A stretch of 64,000 nt of DNA. Source: Temperatibacter sp965603205. GTDB taxonomy: Bacteria > Pseudomonadota > Alphaproteobacteria > Sphingomonadales > Kordiimonadaceae. Position 1 is the stretch's first letter. Each line of letters starts with the position of its first letter. This document shows, one piece after another, positions 7,218-16,446 of the stretch. The position numbers and the translations under genes were made by a program. The DNA is taken from positions 62,001-126,000 of the forward strand of contig CBFDCC010000009.1 of the NCBI GenBank assembly GCA_965603205.1, in the 5' to 3' direction. The notes beneath the pieces were generated by a model that saw nothing but the letters and a program-made list of their open reading frames with translations, was not told the DNA's origin and did not search any database.

Positions 7218-9824
7218 ATGAAGCTTGTAATCGTAGAATCCCCATCCAAAGCTAAAACCATAAACAAGTATTTAGGTAAGGATTATCATGTACTTGCCAG
7301 TTTTGGACACGTGAGAGACCTACCCGCTAAAGATGGTTCCGTTAAGCCTGACGAAGATTTTGCCATGGACTGGGTGGTCGATCGTGATTCGAGTAAACGA
7401 TTAAAAGACATCACTGACAGCTTAAAAAATTGCGACGCACTGTACCTCGCGACCGATCCGGACCGCGAGGGTGAGGCGATCAGTTGGCACGTCTTAGAAG
7501 TGCTGGCTAAGAAAAAAGCTTTAAAAGGTAAAGACGTTAAGCGCGTTGTCTTTAACGAGATTACAAAATCAGCCATCATTAAAGCGATGGCAGAACCTCG
7601 TGAATTAGACCAAGAACTTGTCGATGCCTATCTTGCTCGTCGTGCTCTTGATTATCTTGTGGGCTTTACATTGTCGCCTGTGCTTTGGCGTAAATTGCCT
7701 GGCGCACGCTCTGCTGGTCGTGTTCAATCGGTTGCCTTGCGTCTTATCTCTGAGCGTGAATCTGATATTGAGAAGTTCCAAAATGAGGAATATTGGTCCG
7801 TTGTTGCCAATTTAAAGGCCGATGCAGATACCACTAAAACATTAGAAGCACGCCTTGTTGCAATAAATGGTAAAAAGCTTACCAAATTCTCGCTGAATAA
7901 CGAAGATACAGCTTCGGCCGCCGCTGCACTTGTAGAGAAAGGGCCACTAGCTATTAGCTCACTAGAGCGTAAGCCAGCTAAACGTCACCCTTCACCACCC
8001 TTCACTACATCTACATTGCAACAGGAAGCATCACGTAAGCTGGGGTTCCCTGCGGCCCGCACCATGCGCATTGCCCAGAGCCTGTATGAAGGTAAAAATA
8101 TAGGCGGCGAAGTTACAGGTCTTATTACTTATATGCGTACTGATGGCGTTGGAATGGCACAAGAAGCTATTAATTCAACACGTAACCTTATCGAAAGCCG
8201 TTACGGGGAAAAATATGTGCCGCCTAAGCCACTTTTTTATAAGACCAAGGCAAAGAATGCACAGGAAGCACACGAAGCTATTCGCCCTACTGATCCAGCG
8301 CGCACACCAAAATCAGTTGGTCACGCTCTAGACGAAGATGAGAAAAAACTATACGAGCTTATCTGGCGCCGTACGATTTCATCACAAATGGAAAGCGCCC
8401 TAATGGAGCGCACCACTATCACCATCTTCAATAAAGACAAAACAGCTGAGCTACGTTCAACGGGCACAGTTGTTCAATTCGATGGCTTCCTGTCAGTCTA
8501 CCAAGAAGGCAAAGATGATGAATCAGATGAAAAAGAAGCACGTCTACCAAAAGTAGATGAGGGAGAAATCTTCGATCTAACAAAGTTAGATACAAAGCAG
8601 CATTTCACTGATCCGCCGCCACGCTTTACAGAAGCTAGTCTGGTGAAAAAGATGGAAGAGCTAGGTATTGGCCGCCCGTCAACATATGCATCAGTGCTAA
8701 CAGTGTTGCGTGACCGTGAATATGTAGTAATGGAACGCAATCGTTTCGTACCTGAAGATAAAGGACGCTTGGTTACGGCTTTCCTAGAAAAGTTCTTCGA
8801 GCGCTATGTACAATATGATTTCACAGCCAATCTAGAAAACCAGCTTGATGAAATTTCAGCAGGTAATTTAGACTGGAAACAGGTTCTTGCTGAATTTTGG
8901 GAAGATTTCAAACCAAAGACTGAAGAAGTTATTGGCGTAAGAAACTCTGTAGTTATTGACGCACTGGATGAATATTTAGAACCAATGCTATTTAGTACTG
9001 ATAGCGAAGAAGCCGCTGAGAAGCGCAAATGCCCAAGTTGTGATGATGGTCGTCTTGGCCTGAAAACCAGCCGCTATGGTGCATTTGTTGGCTGTTCTAA
9101 CTATCCAGAATGTTCATATACCCGCCCATTTGGTAGCTCTGACAAGGCCAATGATAATGATGCAAATGGTCCCCAAAATTTAGGTGTCGACCCTGAAAGC
9201 GGCGAAGATATTAGTGTGCGCAAAGGCCGTTTTGGCCCTTATTTGCAGGTCGGCGAAAATGTTAAAGGCGAAAAACCAAAACGTGCATCAATTCCTAAAG
9301 ATATAGACCCTGCTACTATTAGTTTTGAAAAGGCGCTACAGCTACTGTCATTACCACGCACAGTTGGCGACCACCCAGAAACAGGCAAGCCTATCACAGC
9401 GGCTATTGGTCGGTACGGCCCTTATGCGGCGCATGATGGAACCTTTGCAAAACTACCGAGCACAGACGATGTATTCACCGTTGGCCTAAATCACGCTGTT
9501 GCGCTGATTGCCGATGCCAAATCTAAGAAAAAGGGCGGCACCAAAGTTGTCCTTAAAGAATTAGGCAAGCACCCAGATGATGAAGCTGATGTGCGCGTTC
9601 TAGATGGTCGGTACGGCCCTTATGTTAATCATAACAAGACCAATGCAACGCTACCAGCAGGCACTGAACCTACTGATGTGACCTTTGAGCAAGCATTAGA
9701 ATGGATAGCGGCTAAGGCAAAAAAACCAGCTAAGAAAAAAGCTGCCCCAAAGAAGAAGCCTGCGGCAAAGAAAAAGCCTGTAGCAAAGAAAAAGCCTGTG
9801 GCAAAGAAAGCAAAGGAAGCGTAA
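7218..9824 (+). CDS. topA: DNA topoisomerase I (type IA)
   Basis: An 868-residue type IA topoisomerase that relaxes negative supercoils by a transient 5'-phosphotyrosine. The Toprim domain has the acidic DPDREGEA (Asp80, Asp82, Glu84). The active Tyr is about residue 305 in LITYMRTDG. A four-Cys zinc ribbon starts at Cys605 (CPSCDDGRLG, then CSNYPEC). Repeats of the RYGPYV type follow, as in alphaproteobacterial TopA. The last ~35 residues are a Lys/Ala/Pro tail built from short KKKP repeats, probably a DNA-binding extension. The SD AGGACG precedes the ATG. Confidence 0.97.
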   Translation: MKLVIVESPSKAKTINKYLGKDYHVLASFGHVRDLPAKDGSVKPDEDFAMDWVVDRDSSKRLKDITDSLKNCDALYLATDPDREGEAISWHVLEVLAKKKALKGKDVKRVVFNEITKSAIIKAMAEPRELDQELVDAYLARRALDYLVGFTLSPVLWRKLPGARSAGRVQSVALRLISERESDIEKFQNEEYWSVVANLKADADTTKTLEARLVAINGKKLTKFSLNNEDTASAAAALVEKGPLAISSLERKPAKRHPSPPFTTSTLQQEASRKLGFPAARTMRIAQSLYEGKNIGGEVTGLITYMRTDGVGMAQEAINSTRNLIESRYGEKYVPPKPLFYKTKAKNAQEAHEAIRPTDPARTPKSVGHALDEDEKKLYELIWRRTISSQMESALMERTTITIFNKDKTAELRSTGTVVQFDGFLSVYQEGKDDESDEKEARLPKVDEGEIFDLTKLDTKQHFTDPPPRFTEASLVKKMEELGIGRPSTYASVLTVLRDREYVVMERNRFVPEDKGRLVTAFLEKFFERYVQYDFTANLENQLDEISAGNLDWKQVLAEFWEDFKPKTEEVIGVRNSVVIDALDEYLEPMLFSTDSEEAAEKRKCPSCDDGRLGLKTSRYGAFVGCSNYPECSYTRPFGSSDKANDNDANGPQNLGVDPESGEDISVRKGRFGPYLQVGENVKGEKPKRASIPKDIDPATISFEKALQLLSLPRTVGDHPETGKPITAAIGRYGPYAAHDGTFAKLPSTDDVFTVGLNHAVALIADAKSKKKGGTKVVLKELGKHPDDEADVRVLDGRYGPYVNHNKTNATLPAGTEPTDVTFEQALEWIAAKAKKPAKKKAAPKKKPAAKKKPVAKKKPVAKKAKEA

Positions 9825-9865
9825 TTACACGCTTTCTACCGTGTTAGATTATTAAGGATACCAAT

Positions 9866-12253
9866 TTGGCCCAAAGTAGAAAACCGAATGGGTTTCCCAC
9901 TGAACATGAAATATTAGATTTCGTCAAAACCAGTGATGGCAGAAACACGAAACGTGAAATATCGCGTGCTTTTGGCATTAAAGGCCCCGATAAAGTTCAG
10001 CTAAAAAAATTACTGCGTGAAATGATCGCTGGTGGTTTGCTGATTCAGGAATCATCAAAGGCCCTTCGCCCTGCTGATCAATTAGCGCCCGTTCAGGTAC
10101 TAGAGTTCTTAAAAACCGATAAAGACGGAGATGTATTATTGCATCCTGTTAATTGGGCTGACGGCATCCCCTCACCTACAATTTATCTCACCTCAACCAA
10201 GGATCGCCGTAAAGGTGCTGGCATTGGCCCCGGAGATCAACTACTTGGGCGCCTATCTATCACAAGTGAAGAGCCACTTACCTACCGCGCAACTGTCATC
10301 AAGCTGCTGAAGTCAGAAAAGATCACAGAAATATTAGGCATTTTTCATGGTAATGATCAAGGTGGCCGCATTCACCCTGTGGATAAGAAAAACCGTGATG
10401 AGTTAATCATCGCCAAAGAGCATATAAATAAAGCTGAAGATGGTGAACTTGTTCTGGTTGAGATTTTACAGTCAAAACATAGCAGACGCATACAAGGTCT
10501 AAAACCAGCACGAGTGAGGGAACGCCTCGGCGACGTTACAGCGCCCAAAGCCATATCAACCATTGCAATTCATGCTTATGAAATTCCTGATGAATTTCCA
10601 GTATCTGTGATAGCGGCAGCAGAATCAGCAGAGACGGTTAAGCTTGGCAAGCGTGAGGACCTACGTGCCATACCATTAATTACCATTGATCCATCTGATG
10701 CTCGCGATCATGATGACGCTATATGGGCAGAAGCAGATACAGATCCAAAGAACAAAGACGGCTTTCATGCCATAGTTGCCATTGCAGACGTAGCCCATTA
10801 TGTGCAGCCAGGATCAGAATTAGATAAAGAAGCCTATAAACGCGGCAATAGCTGTTATTTCCCTGATCGTGTTGTTTCCATGTTGCCAGAAGCTTTATCA
10901 GCTGGCCTATGCTCGTTAAAGCCCGATGAAGACCGTGCCTGTATGGCGCTGCATATGTGGTTTGATAAAGACGGCAAGAAACTAAAGCATAAATTTACGC
11001 GCGCTCTTATGCGCTCTGCCGCTAACATTGAATATAAGCGCGTTCAAGCTGCCATAGACGGTGATATTGACACAAAGATCGCTCATTTAGTAGATGACGT
11101 CTTAAAGCCGCTTTATGGCGCATACCACGCACTTTGTATTGCGCGTGACAAACGCCAACCATTAGAACTTGATTTGCCTGAAAAGAAAATTGAGATAGGC
11201 GACGATGGCATGGTTGCCTCAATCACGCTGCGCGAACGCCTAGATGCCCACCGTCTTGTCGAAGAATTTATGATCTCGGCCAACGTTTGCGCCGCTGAAG
11301 AATTAGAAAAGCATCACACATCAGCCATGTACCGTGTTCACGCAGAGCCAAGCATGGACAAAATGGAAAGCCTGCGTGAATTTTTACGCTCCTTAGATAT
11401 GAGTTTAACCAAAGGTACTGTGACGCAACCCAGAATGTTCAACGGCATTCTGCACCAAGTTAAAGACAGCGAATATGAAATTATGGTCAATCAGGTGGTA
11501 TTACGCAGTCAGTCGCAAGCATGCTATACGCCTGAAAATGAAGGCCACTTTGGTTTGGCGCTGCAAAGATATGCACATTTCACATCTCCTATCAGACGCT
11601 ATGCAGATTTAATTGTGCACCGCGGTCTTATCAGGGCGCTTGGCTTTGGTGGTGATGGCCTAACCGATAAAGAAATCGAGACAATGGAATCTATTGGCGA
11701 GCATATCTCTGAGACTGAACGCCGTGCCATGACCGCAGAGCGTGATTCAACGGATCGTTATCTTGCGGCCTATCTTTCCACTAAAATTGGTGAAGAGATG
11801 AAAGGGCGCATATCAGGCGTTACCCGGTTTGGTTTGTTTGTCACCCTTGATGGTTCTGGTGGTGATGGCCTGATTCTTATCTCTGATCTAGGTGGTGATT
11901 ATTATACTCACGACGAAGATCATCACCAATTAGTTGGTGATCGTAGCGGCCATACCTTTAGACTCGGCGATATATTAGATGTCAAAATCACCGAGGCCAA
12001 CAAGTATACTGGCGGTATAAGATTAGAATTAGCTGGCGAGACTGCTGACAACCTACCTAATGTCGGCTTTAAAGGCCGTAGAAAAGGCAGCAGTGGCCGA
12101 GGCGGCCCTAAGCGCAGCAAATCAAGCAGTTGGTCAAGCAAAAGCTCCTCAGGGCCCTCAAAGGGTTCTGCCACTGGTACGCAGGCACGCCCAAAATCAG
12201 AGGCAGAATCAGATAAAAGCAAATCATTCAATAAAAAAGGGCGCCGCCGATAA
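9866..12253 (+). CDS. rnr: Ribonuclease R
   Basis: A 795-residue 3'-to-5' exoribonuclease of the RNB family, active on structured RNA. It has an N-terminal winged-helix region, cold-shock-like domains, and the RNB catalytic cluster DPSDARDHDD with Asp275, Asp278, Asp281, Asp283 and Asp284. An S1 domain follows from about residue 640, and the tail is Ser/Lys/Arg-rich. The start is TTG: AAGGA at 9854-9858 is seven bases upstream and no ATG precedes the conserved part. The last codons (KKGRRR and stop) lie in the first copy of a duplicated terminator. Linkage to topA is the usual alphaproteobacterial order. Confidence 0.95.
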   Translation: MAQSRKPNGFPTEHEILDFVKTSDGRNTKREISRAFGIKGPDKVQLKKLLREMIAGGLLIQESSKALRPADQLAPVQVLEFLKTDKDGDVLLHPVNWADGIPSPTIYLTSTKDRRKGAGIGPGDQLLGRLSITSEEPLTYRATVIKLLKSEKITEILGIFHGNDQGGRIHPVDKKNRDELIIAKEHINKAEDGELVLVEILQSKHSRRIQGLKPARVRERLGDVTAPKAISTIAIHAYEIPDEFPVSVIAAAESAETVKLGKREDLRAIPLITIDPSDARDHDDAIWAEADTDPKNKDGFHAIVAIADVAHYVQPGSELDKEAYKRGNSCYFPDRVVSMLPEALSAGLCSLKPDEDRACMALHMWFDKDGKKLKHKFTRALMRSAANIEYKRVQAAIDGDIDTKIAHLVDDVLKPLYGAYHALCIARDKRQPLELDLPEKKIEIGDDGMVASITLRERLDAHRLVEEFMISANVCAAEELEKHHTSAMYRVHAEPSMDKMESLREFLRSLDMSLTKGTVTQPRMFNGILHQVKDSEYEIMVNQVVLRSQSQACYTPENEGHFGLALQRYAHFTSPIRRYADLIVHRGLIRALGFGGDGLTDKEIETMESIGEHISETERRAMTAERDSTDRYLAAYLSTKIGEEMKGRISGVTRFGLFVTLDGSGGDGLILISDLGGDYYTHDEDHHQLVGDRSGHTFRLGDILDVKITEANKYTGGIRLELAGETADNLPNVGFKGRRKGSSGRGGPKRSKSSSWSSKSSSGPSKGSATGTQARPKSEAESDKSKSFNKKGRRR

Positions 12254-12265
12254 TTCGGCAGACCC
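12233..12265 (-). terminator. Second tandem terminator (copy 1), overlapping the rnr coding end
   Basis: This is the same hairpin and T-run on the minus strand as the copy 45 bases to the right, with one base fewer on one arm. It would act as a backup terminator. Because it overlaps the rnr stop codon, the hairpin also sits at the 3' end of the rnr mRNA, where it may stabilise the message even though the plus strand has no T-run after it. Confidence 0.5.
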
Positions 12266-12277
12266 TAATCTGGCAAT

Positions 12278-12311
12278 AAAAAAGGGCGCCGCCGATAATT
12301 CGGCAGCACCC
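12278..12311 (-). terminator. Rho-independent terminator for the minus-strand Hpt gene (copy 2)
   Basis: Read on the minus strand, a GC-rich stem with two mismatches and the inner pairing GCCGA/TCGGC around ATTA is followed by six T. It lies about 30 bases past the end of the minus-strand Hpt/pseudo-receiver gene, so it is correctly placed to end that transcript. Confidence 0.7.
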
Positions 12312-12339
12312 TAATCTAGGTCCATATAGTGATCTATAA

Positions 12340-13092
12340 CTATAGAATGCCAAGCTTTACAAAAACATTTGCAATATCATCGGCAAATTTCTCACCTTTA
12401 TGAATAACTGGTACATTATCAGGCAATCCAGCCACCACTCGCGTGGTCGCGGCAATTAGCGCGACAGGTATATGCTTAGTCGTTGGCATCGCCTTTAGCG
12501 CACATGCCAGATCAACACCCGATAGCTCTGGCATTTCACGTGATGCGATCACCGCGTCAGGTGCCATAGATGGAATGAGTTGGATTGCATCCATTGTGCT
12601 AGCAACATTAACAATACGATAACCACACTCAACTAGTTCGCGCGTTACAATTTTAGTCGCTAGGCTTGGCTCCATCACCAGCATCACTTCGATCTGAGTT
12701 ACCGAGATATCATTCTCATCAAAACTACCCTTAGCAGGCAATGTACGCATCACAGCGGACACATCATAAGGTTTATCATTCAACCAAGCTTCCATCGCCT
12801 CAGCTAAACGATCTATGAAAAATTGAATGCTTGGGACTGATTCTTTTGAAACCTCGCGAATATCTGACAAATAATCTTCAAATCTATGAGCCAAACCTTT
12901 CAATGACACCATTTCAAAGCTAGCAGCTACTGCTTTTATAGAATGCGCTTCTAAGCGCATACGAGCCAGCGCGTTACGAGGCGTTTCCGTGCCCGACATA
13001 ACATCCGATAAAACAATTCCCATCGATGCAATTTTATCATCAACCGTATCAATTGCTTCATTTTTTAATTCTGACAGGATGTCATTATCCAT
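12340..13092 (-). CDS. Hpt domain protein with a C-terminal pseudo-receiver domain
   Basis: A 250-residue protein. Residues about 35-115 form a helical histidine phosphotransfer-like domain with the motif LEAHSIKAVAASF; His50 is the likely phospho-site. Residues about 132-250 look like a CheY-type receiver but are degenerate. The usual DD pair reads MEP (Glu141, Pro142), and the acceptor site reads VIASREMPELSG with Ser184 where Asp is expected. A Lys is present in VIHKGEK. It could pass phosphate through the Hpt part while the receiver acts as a docking module. It lies next to rpmG, pleD and divK, so a link to that signalling system is plausible but unproven. Confidence 0.7.
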   Translation of the reverse strand: MDNDILSELKNEAIDTVDDKIASMGIVLSDVMSGTETPRNALARMRLEAHSIKAVAASFEMVSLKGLAHRFEDYLSDIREVSKESVPSIQFFIDRLAEAMEAWLNDKPYDVSAVMRTLPAKGSFDENDISVTQIEVMLVMEPSLATKIVTRELVECGYRIVNVASTMDAIQLIPSMAPDAVIASREMPELSGVDLACALKAMPTTKHIPVALIAATTRVVAGLPDNVPVIHKGEKFADDIANVFVKLGIL

Positions 13093-13220
13093 TACGCAAC
13101 TCCATTCGATAGCTATTTAAAAATTACTTTTTTCTTATATTACATATAGGGAATTATCAGCTATAATAGCAAAGAGAAAGTCATTCTTAAAAATAATATG
13201 AAGTTTTTTGCATCTTCGAC

Positions 13221-13248
13221 TTGACTTATGCAGTTTCCAGAGTATTTT
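13221..13248 (+). promoter_or_regulatory. Probable sigma-70 promoter of rpmG
   Basis: TTGACT at 13221-13226 and TATTTT at 13243-13248 are separated by 16 bases, about 60 bases ahead of the rpmG start codon, in an otherwise gene-free AT-rich stretch. The spacing and closeness to consensus support a standalone promoter for this gene. Confidence 0.5.
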
Positions 13249-13308
13249 CTCGCCACGAAAGCGGTCGCATTTGGTGACCTCAAAAAAGATTTATTCGGAG
13301 TTGAAACC

Positions 13309-13476
13309 ATGGCAAAGCCGTCCGGCATTAAAATTCGTCTCGTGAGCACGGCAGACACTGGGTATTTTTATGTAACTAAAAAGAACCCACGTACGCTGAC
13401 AGAAAAGATGGTCAAGAGTAAGTATGACCCAATTGTTCGCAAGCACGTAGATTTCAAAGAAGCAAAAATTAAGTAA
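13309..13476 (+). CDS. rpmG: 50S ribosomal protein L33
   Basis: A 55-residue protein matching L33 along its length: IKIRLVSTADTGYFYVTKKN, LTEKMVKSKYDP and VRKHVDFKEAKIK. It lacks the two CxxC pairs of the zinc-binding L33 form, so it is the zinc-independent type. An in-frame ATG at 13228 would add 27 unrelated residues. I reject it because the SD GGAG (13297-13300) precedes the ATG at 13309 and the family begins with MAK. It is transcribed alone, flanked by its own promoter and a strong terminator. Confidence 0.95.
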   Translation: MAKPSGIKIRLVSTADTGYFYVTKKNPRTLTEKMVKSKYDPIVRKHVDFKEAKIK

Positions 13477-13500
13477 TTAATTTTTTCTTATACACATTTA

Positions 13501-13533
13501 AAAACGCCAAGAATTTTTCTTGGCGTTTTTTTT
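13501..13533 (+). terminator. Bidirectional rho-independent terminator between rpmG and pleD
   Basis: A perfect stem of AACGCCAAGAA with its complement around a short T loop, flanked by A-runs and an eight-T run. It lies 25 bases after rpmG and about 45 bases past the end of the minus-strand pleD, and can serve both genes. Confidence 0.9.
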
Positions 13534-13576
13534 GTTTTTATTTTAATTTAAAAATATACCTTGATATATCAGCAAG

Positions 13577-14962
13577 TTACCCGGTGCATTCTACCGTACA
13601 AACACGATTTCTACCATTTTTCTTGGCGCTATAAAGAGCCTGGTCAGCAGTCTCTAGGAGATTGCGCCCCGCTAGGGCTTCCTGCCCTTGCCCTGTCGAT
13701 ACACCAATAGACACAGTAACTGATACAGTTTCAACTTCATGAGAAACCTTAAAGGCCTTACTACAGATTGAATCTCTTAATCGTTCTGCAATAGTCTCTG
13801 CCCATTCAAGTGAAGTATCAGGCATCAGAACAACAAATTCTTCACCACCATAACGCGCCGCCAAATCTACACCACGGATATTTTGTGCGATTCGGTTTGA
13901 GAACTCTTTTAACACCTCATCACCCACGGCATGCCCATATTGATCATTAACCAACTTAAATAAATCAATATCCAGCATCATAATGCTAACAGGTTTATCT
14001 TGTTCTATAGCTGACCGTATTTGAGTTTCCATATGGCTAGTTAGATAATGTCGGTTATACAGGCCAGTTACAGCGTCAGTTGTAGCTAACTGCATACTCA
14101 GGTGAAAATTATCTAATAATTTATCTGCGTATCTCTTGCGACGTAACTGCGTTTTAACGCGGGCTACAAATTCCATTCGGTCCACAGGGCGAACCACATA
14201 ATCGTTAACCCCCATCTCTAGCGCTCGGACTAAAACCTTTGAGTTGCCATCGTCAACCATCACTAAAATCGGCACATTACGCGTTTCTTCAAAAGTTCTA
14301 ATTTTTGAGCAAATTCGTAAGCCATCTGTTTCTTGCATGGTCAAGGATATAATAATTAAATCAAATGACTTTTCTCGTACACGTTCTGGCACCTCTTCAT
14401 TACCTGTTAAAAAGGTAATTGTGCCAAGTCCTTCAAGTGCGCGACCAATGCGCGTCATTACACGCTCGCGTTCATCTACTACTAAAATATTACTATCAAA
14501 AGTATCTTCTTCTACTAGTAATGGATCAGATGTTTTTTCCCATCCAAGATTAGCCCCGGTGGTTTCGCGATTACGCAACTCATCCATCATAACTTTCATA
14601 CGCACTAAAGATTTAACGCGAGCGAATAGAGCAATGTCTTGAACGGGTTTTGTTAAAAAATCTTCGGCGCCAGCCTGTAATCCCGCCACGCGATCAGAGG
14701 GTTGATCAAGCGCTGTGACCATTACAATTGGAATATGCTGTGTTGTTGGATCAGCTTTAATGCGCCTACAGACCTCAAAGCCATCCATGCCAGGCATCAT
14801 AACATCGAGCAAAATAATATCTGGATGTTCTCGTGAGACCACCTCTAGCGTCTCAACCCCTGAATAGGCGGTAAGCACTTCGAAATATTCACTTGTTAAT
14901 TTAGCTTCCAGTAACTTGACGTTTGGTAAAACATCATCAACCACTAGCACCCGCGCTGTCAT
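13577..14962 (-). CDS. pleD: Response regulator diguanylate cyclase PleD
   Basis: A 461-residue REC-REC-GGDEF protein that makes cyclic di-GMP when phosphorylated and controls polar development in Caulobacter. The first receiver is intact (DD at 9-10, Asp53 in LLDVMMPG, Lys in LTKPV). In the second receiver the acceptor position reads IISLTMQETDG without Asp, as in the known adaptor domain of PleD. The catalytic signature GGEEF is at residues 372-376. The product-inhibition I-site RGVD (363-366) sits five residues before it. It lies 30 bases downstream of divK and is probably co-transcribed. Confidence 0.95.
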   Translation of the reverse strand: MTARVLVVDDVLPNVKLLEAKLTSEYFEVLTAYSGVETLEVVSREHPDIILLDVMMPGMDGFEVCRRIKADPTTQHIPIVMVTALDQPSDRVAGLQAGAEDFLTKPVQDIALFARVKSLVRMKVMMDELRNRETTGANLGWEKTSDPLLVEEDTFDSNILVVDERERVMTRIGRALEGLGTITFLTGNEEVPERVREKSFDLIIISLTMQETDGLRICSKIRTFEETRNVPILVMVDDGNSKVLVRALEMGVNDYVVRPVDRMEFVARVKTQLRRKRYADKLLDNFHLSMQLATTDAVTGLYNRHYLTSHMETQIRSAIEQDKPVSIMMLDIDLFKLVNDQYGHAVGDEVLKEFSNRIAQNIRGVDLAARYGGEEFVVLMPDTSLEWAETIAERLRDSICSKAFKVSHEVETVSVTVSIGVSTGQGQEALAGRNLLETADQALYSAKKNGRNRVCTVECTG

Positions 14963-14992
14963 ATCAAACTCCGGTCCTGCTTACCTATCATT

Positions 14993-15361
14993 TTACCGAT
15001 TTGTAAATTCTTTAACCGTATCTAAGAATTGTCCAACAGAGATAGGTTTCGAGATATAGGCCTCGCAACCACCCTCTCGGATTTTTTCTTCATCACCCTT
15101 CATGGCAAAGGCCGTGACAGCAACGACGGGGATAGAGCGTAGATCTTCATCTTCTTTAAGCCACTTTGTTACCTCAAGGCCAGAGACCTCAGGCAGCTGA
15201 ATGTCCATTAAAATTAAATCCGGTTTATGCTCACGAGCGAGATCAAGTGCACTCATACCATCACGTGTCTGAATCGTTATATATTCGTGTGCTTCTAGCA
15301 AGTCACAAAATAATTTCATATTCAGCTCATTGTCTTCCACTACTAGTATTTTCTTGCTCAT
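14993..15361 (-). CDS. divK: Single-domain response regulator DivK
   Basis: A 122-residue stand-alone receiver with all active-site residues: acidic pocket Glu9-Asp10, phospho-acceptor Asp53 in LMDIQLPEVSG, Thr in AVTAFAM, and Lys in ISKPIS. Length and sequence match DivK, the polarity regulator that controls the CckA-CtrA pathway through DivL, with PleC and DivJ as phosphatase and kinase. The divK-pleD order is the Caulobacter arrangement. The gene is divergent from a DUF3572 gene across about 155 AT-rich bases where both promoters must lie. Confidence 0.95.
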   Translation of the reverse strand: MSKKILVVEDNELNMKLFCDLLEAHEYITIQTRDGMSALDLAREHKPDLILMDIQLPEVSGLEVTKWLKEDEDLRSIPVVAVTAFAMKGDEEKIREGGCEAYISKPISVGQFLDTVKEFTNR

Positions 15362-15517
15362 TTTACGCCTGTCTTTACCATCAATTAATAAACCTTCATG
15401 ATAGTAGAGCTTGGTTTTAACTAAAACACAACCCTACAAAAGAATTTATCTGTAAATATATAAATAATAAGCCTATGTTATGGCTTATCTATCACAATAA
15501 CCATTAAGTCCTACAAT

Positions 15518-15793
15518 ATGAAACATACCAAAGCAAAAGATATTGCCTTAAAAGGTTTAACTTTCCTATTATCGGAAGATAATTTAAGAGATCGCTTCAT
15601 GGCAATAACGGGTATCCTACCTGACGAGATAAAAGAACTCATTGATTCTAAGGATTTTTTAATAGCCGTATTAGATTTTTATATTCAACATGAACCCGAC
15701 TTACTCCGGCTAGCGGAGGCGCACACTATGGCACCAGAATTAATTGTATCCAGCTGGCGTGAGCTAGGTGGTGGCTTGGGCCAAGAATGGTGA
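15518..15793 (+). CDS. DUF3572 family protein
   Basis: A 91-residue acidic, probably soluble helical protein. It resembles the alphaproteobacterial DUF3572 family, commonly found beside divK. Recognisable parts are ALKGLTFLLSED, RFMAITGI and the C-terminal GGGLGQEW. Function is unknown. It starts a plus-strand cluster with the HAD-like gene 12 bases downstream and dinB after that. Confidence 0.75.
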   Translation: MKHTKAKDIALKGLTFLLSEDNLRDRFMAITGILPDEIKELIDSKDFLIAVLDFYIQHEPDLLRLAEAHTMAPELIVSSWRELGGGLGQEW

Positions 15794-15805
15794 ATAGAAG
15801 AATAT

Positions 15806-16438
15806 ATGAATAATTATATCAAAGATATAAACCCAGATAAACCGTTGCTGATCGTAGATGCAGATGAGGTTTTATTGCAATTTGTCACTCATCTTGAAGC
15901 ATTTGCCTCAGAAGATGGATTTAAAGTAGAGCTGCGCGGTTATCAATTAACTGGAAATATTATCCACGCATCAACTAATGAGGTCGCTACTCAAGAGACT
16001 GTCAGCGATTTAATATCCCGTTTTTTCAAAGTATGCGTTTTGCAAATGCAGGCAGTCGATGGAGCGGCGAGAAGCTTAAAGCGCTTAAGCGATCATCTAG
16101 ATATTATAATCCTATCAAATGTTCCATCCTTTGCTAAGGCTGGCAGGATACAAAACCTGCGTGATTTAGGCATGTCCTACCCGTTCATTGCTAACGAAGG
16201 CCCAAAGGGTAGCAGCGTGGCATTTTTGACCGAGCATCTAAAGGCTCCGTCTTTTTTCATTGACGATTTACCACTCCAGCATACCTCTGTGGCCAAGCAT
16301 GCGCCTGATTGTCACCGCATTCATTTTGTGGCTGACCCCAGACTAGGGGCATTAGTGTCCAAAGCTGATAACGCCCATCACCGCATTGATGATTGGGATG
16401 AGGTTCATGATCATATCACCCAGCATATTAACGGGTGA
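15806..16438 (+). CDS. HAD-superfamily-like protein
   Basis: A 210-residue protein with HAD-type motifs: motif I LLIVDADEVLL, a Ser motif in IIILSNVPSF and an acidic motif IV FFIDDLPLQH. It is probably a small-molecule phosphatase, but the substrate is not evident and motif I is unusual (DADEV rather than DxDGT). It lies between DUF3572 and dinB, with 8 bases before the dinB start, so co-expression is likely. Confidence 0.65.
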   Translation: MNNYIKDINPDKPLLIVDADEVLLQFVTHLEAFASEDGFKVELRGYQLTGNIIHASTNEVATQETVSDLISRFFKVCVLQMQAVDGAARSLKRLSDHLDIIILSNVPSFAKAGRIQNLRDLGMSYPFIANEGPKGSSVAFLTEHLKAPSFFIDDLPLQHTSVAKHAPDCHRIHFVADPRLGALVSKADNAHHRIDDWDEVHDHITQHING

Positions 16439-16446
16439 TATAAGTT

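Larger units (their letters stand above)
12229..12320 (+). repeat. Tandem duplication of a ~45-bp segment at the rnr 3' end
   Basis: Two adjacent copies, 12229-12273 and 12274-12320, are nearly identical. The second has two one-base insertions: a C after GGCAG and an A in the TCTAGG end. Each begins CAATAAAAAAGGGCG, which in copy 1 encodes the last residues of RNase R, and each contains one hairpin. The near identity implies a recent duplication. Confidence 0.9.

Noticed and set aside
9721..9820. Repetitive Lys-rich codons at the topA end as a tandem repeat element or CRISPR-like array
   Set aside because: The repetition follows a KKKP protein tail common in TopA. It is in frame and too short and irregular for an array.
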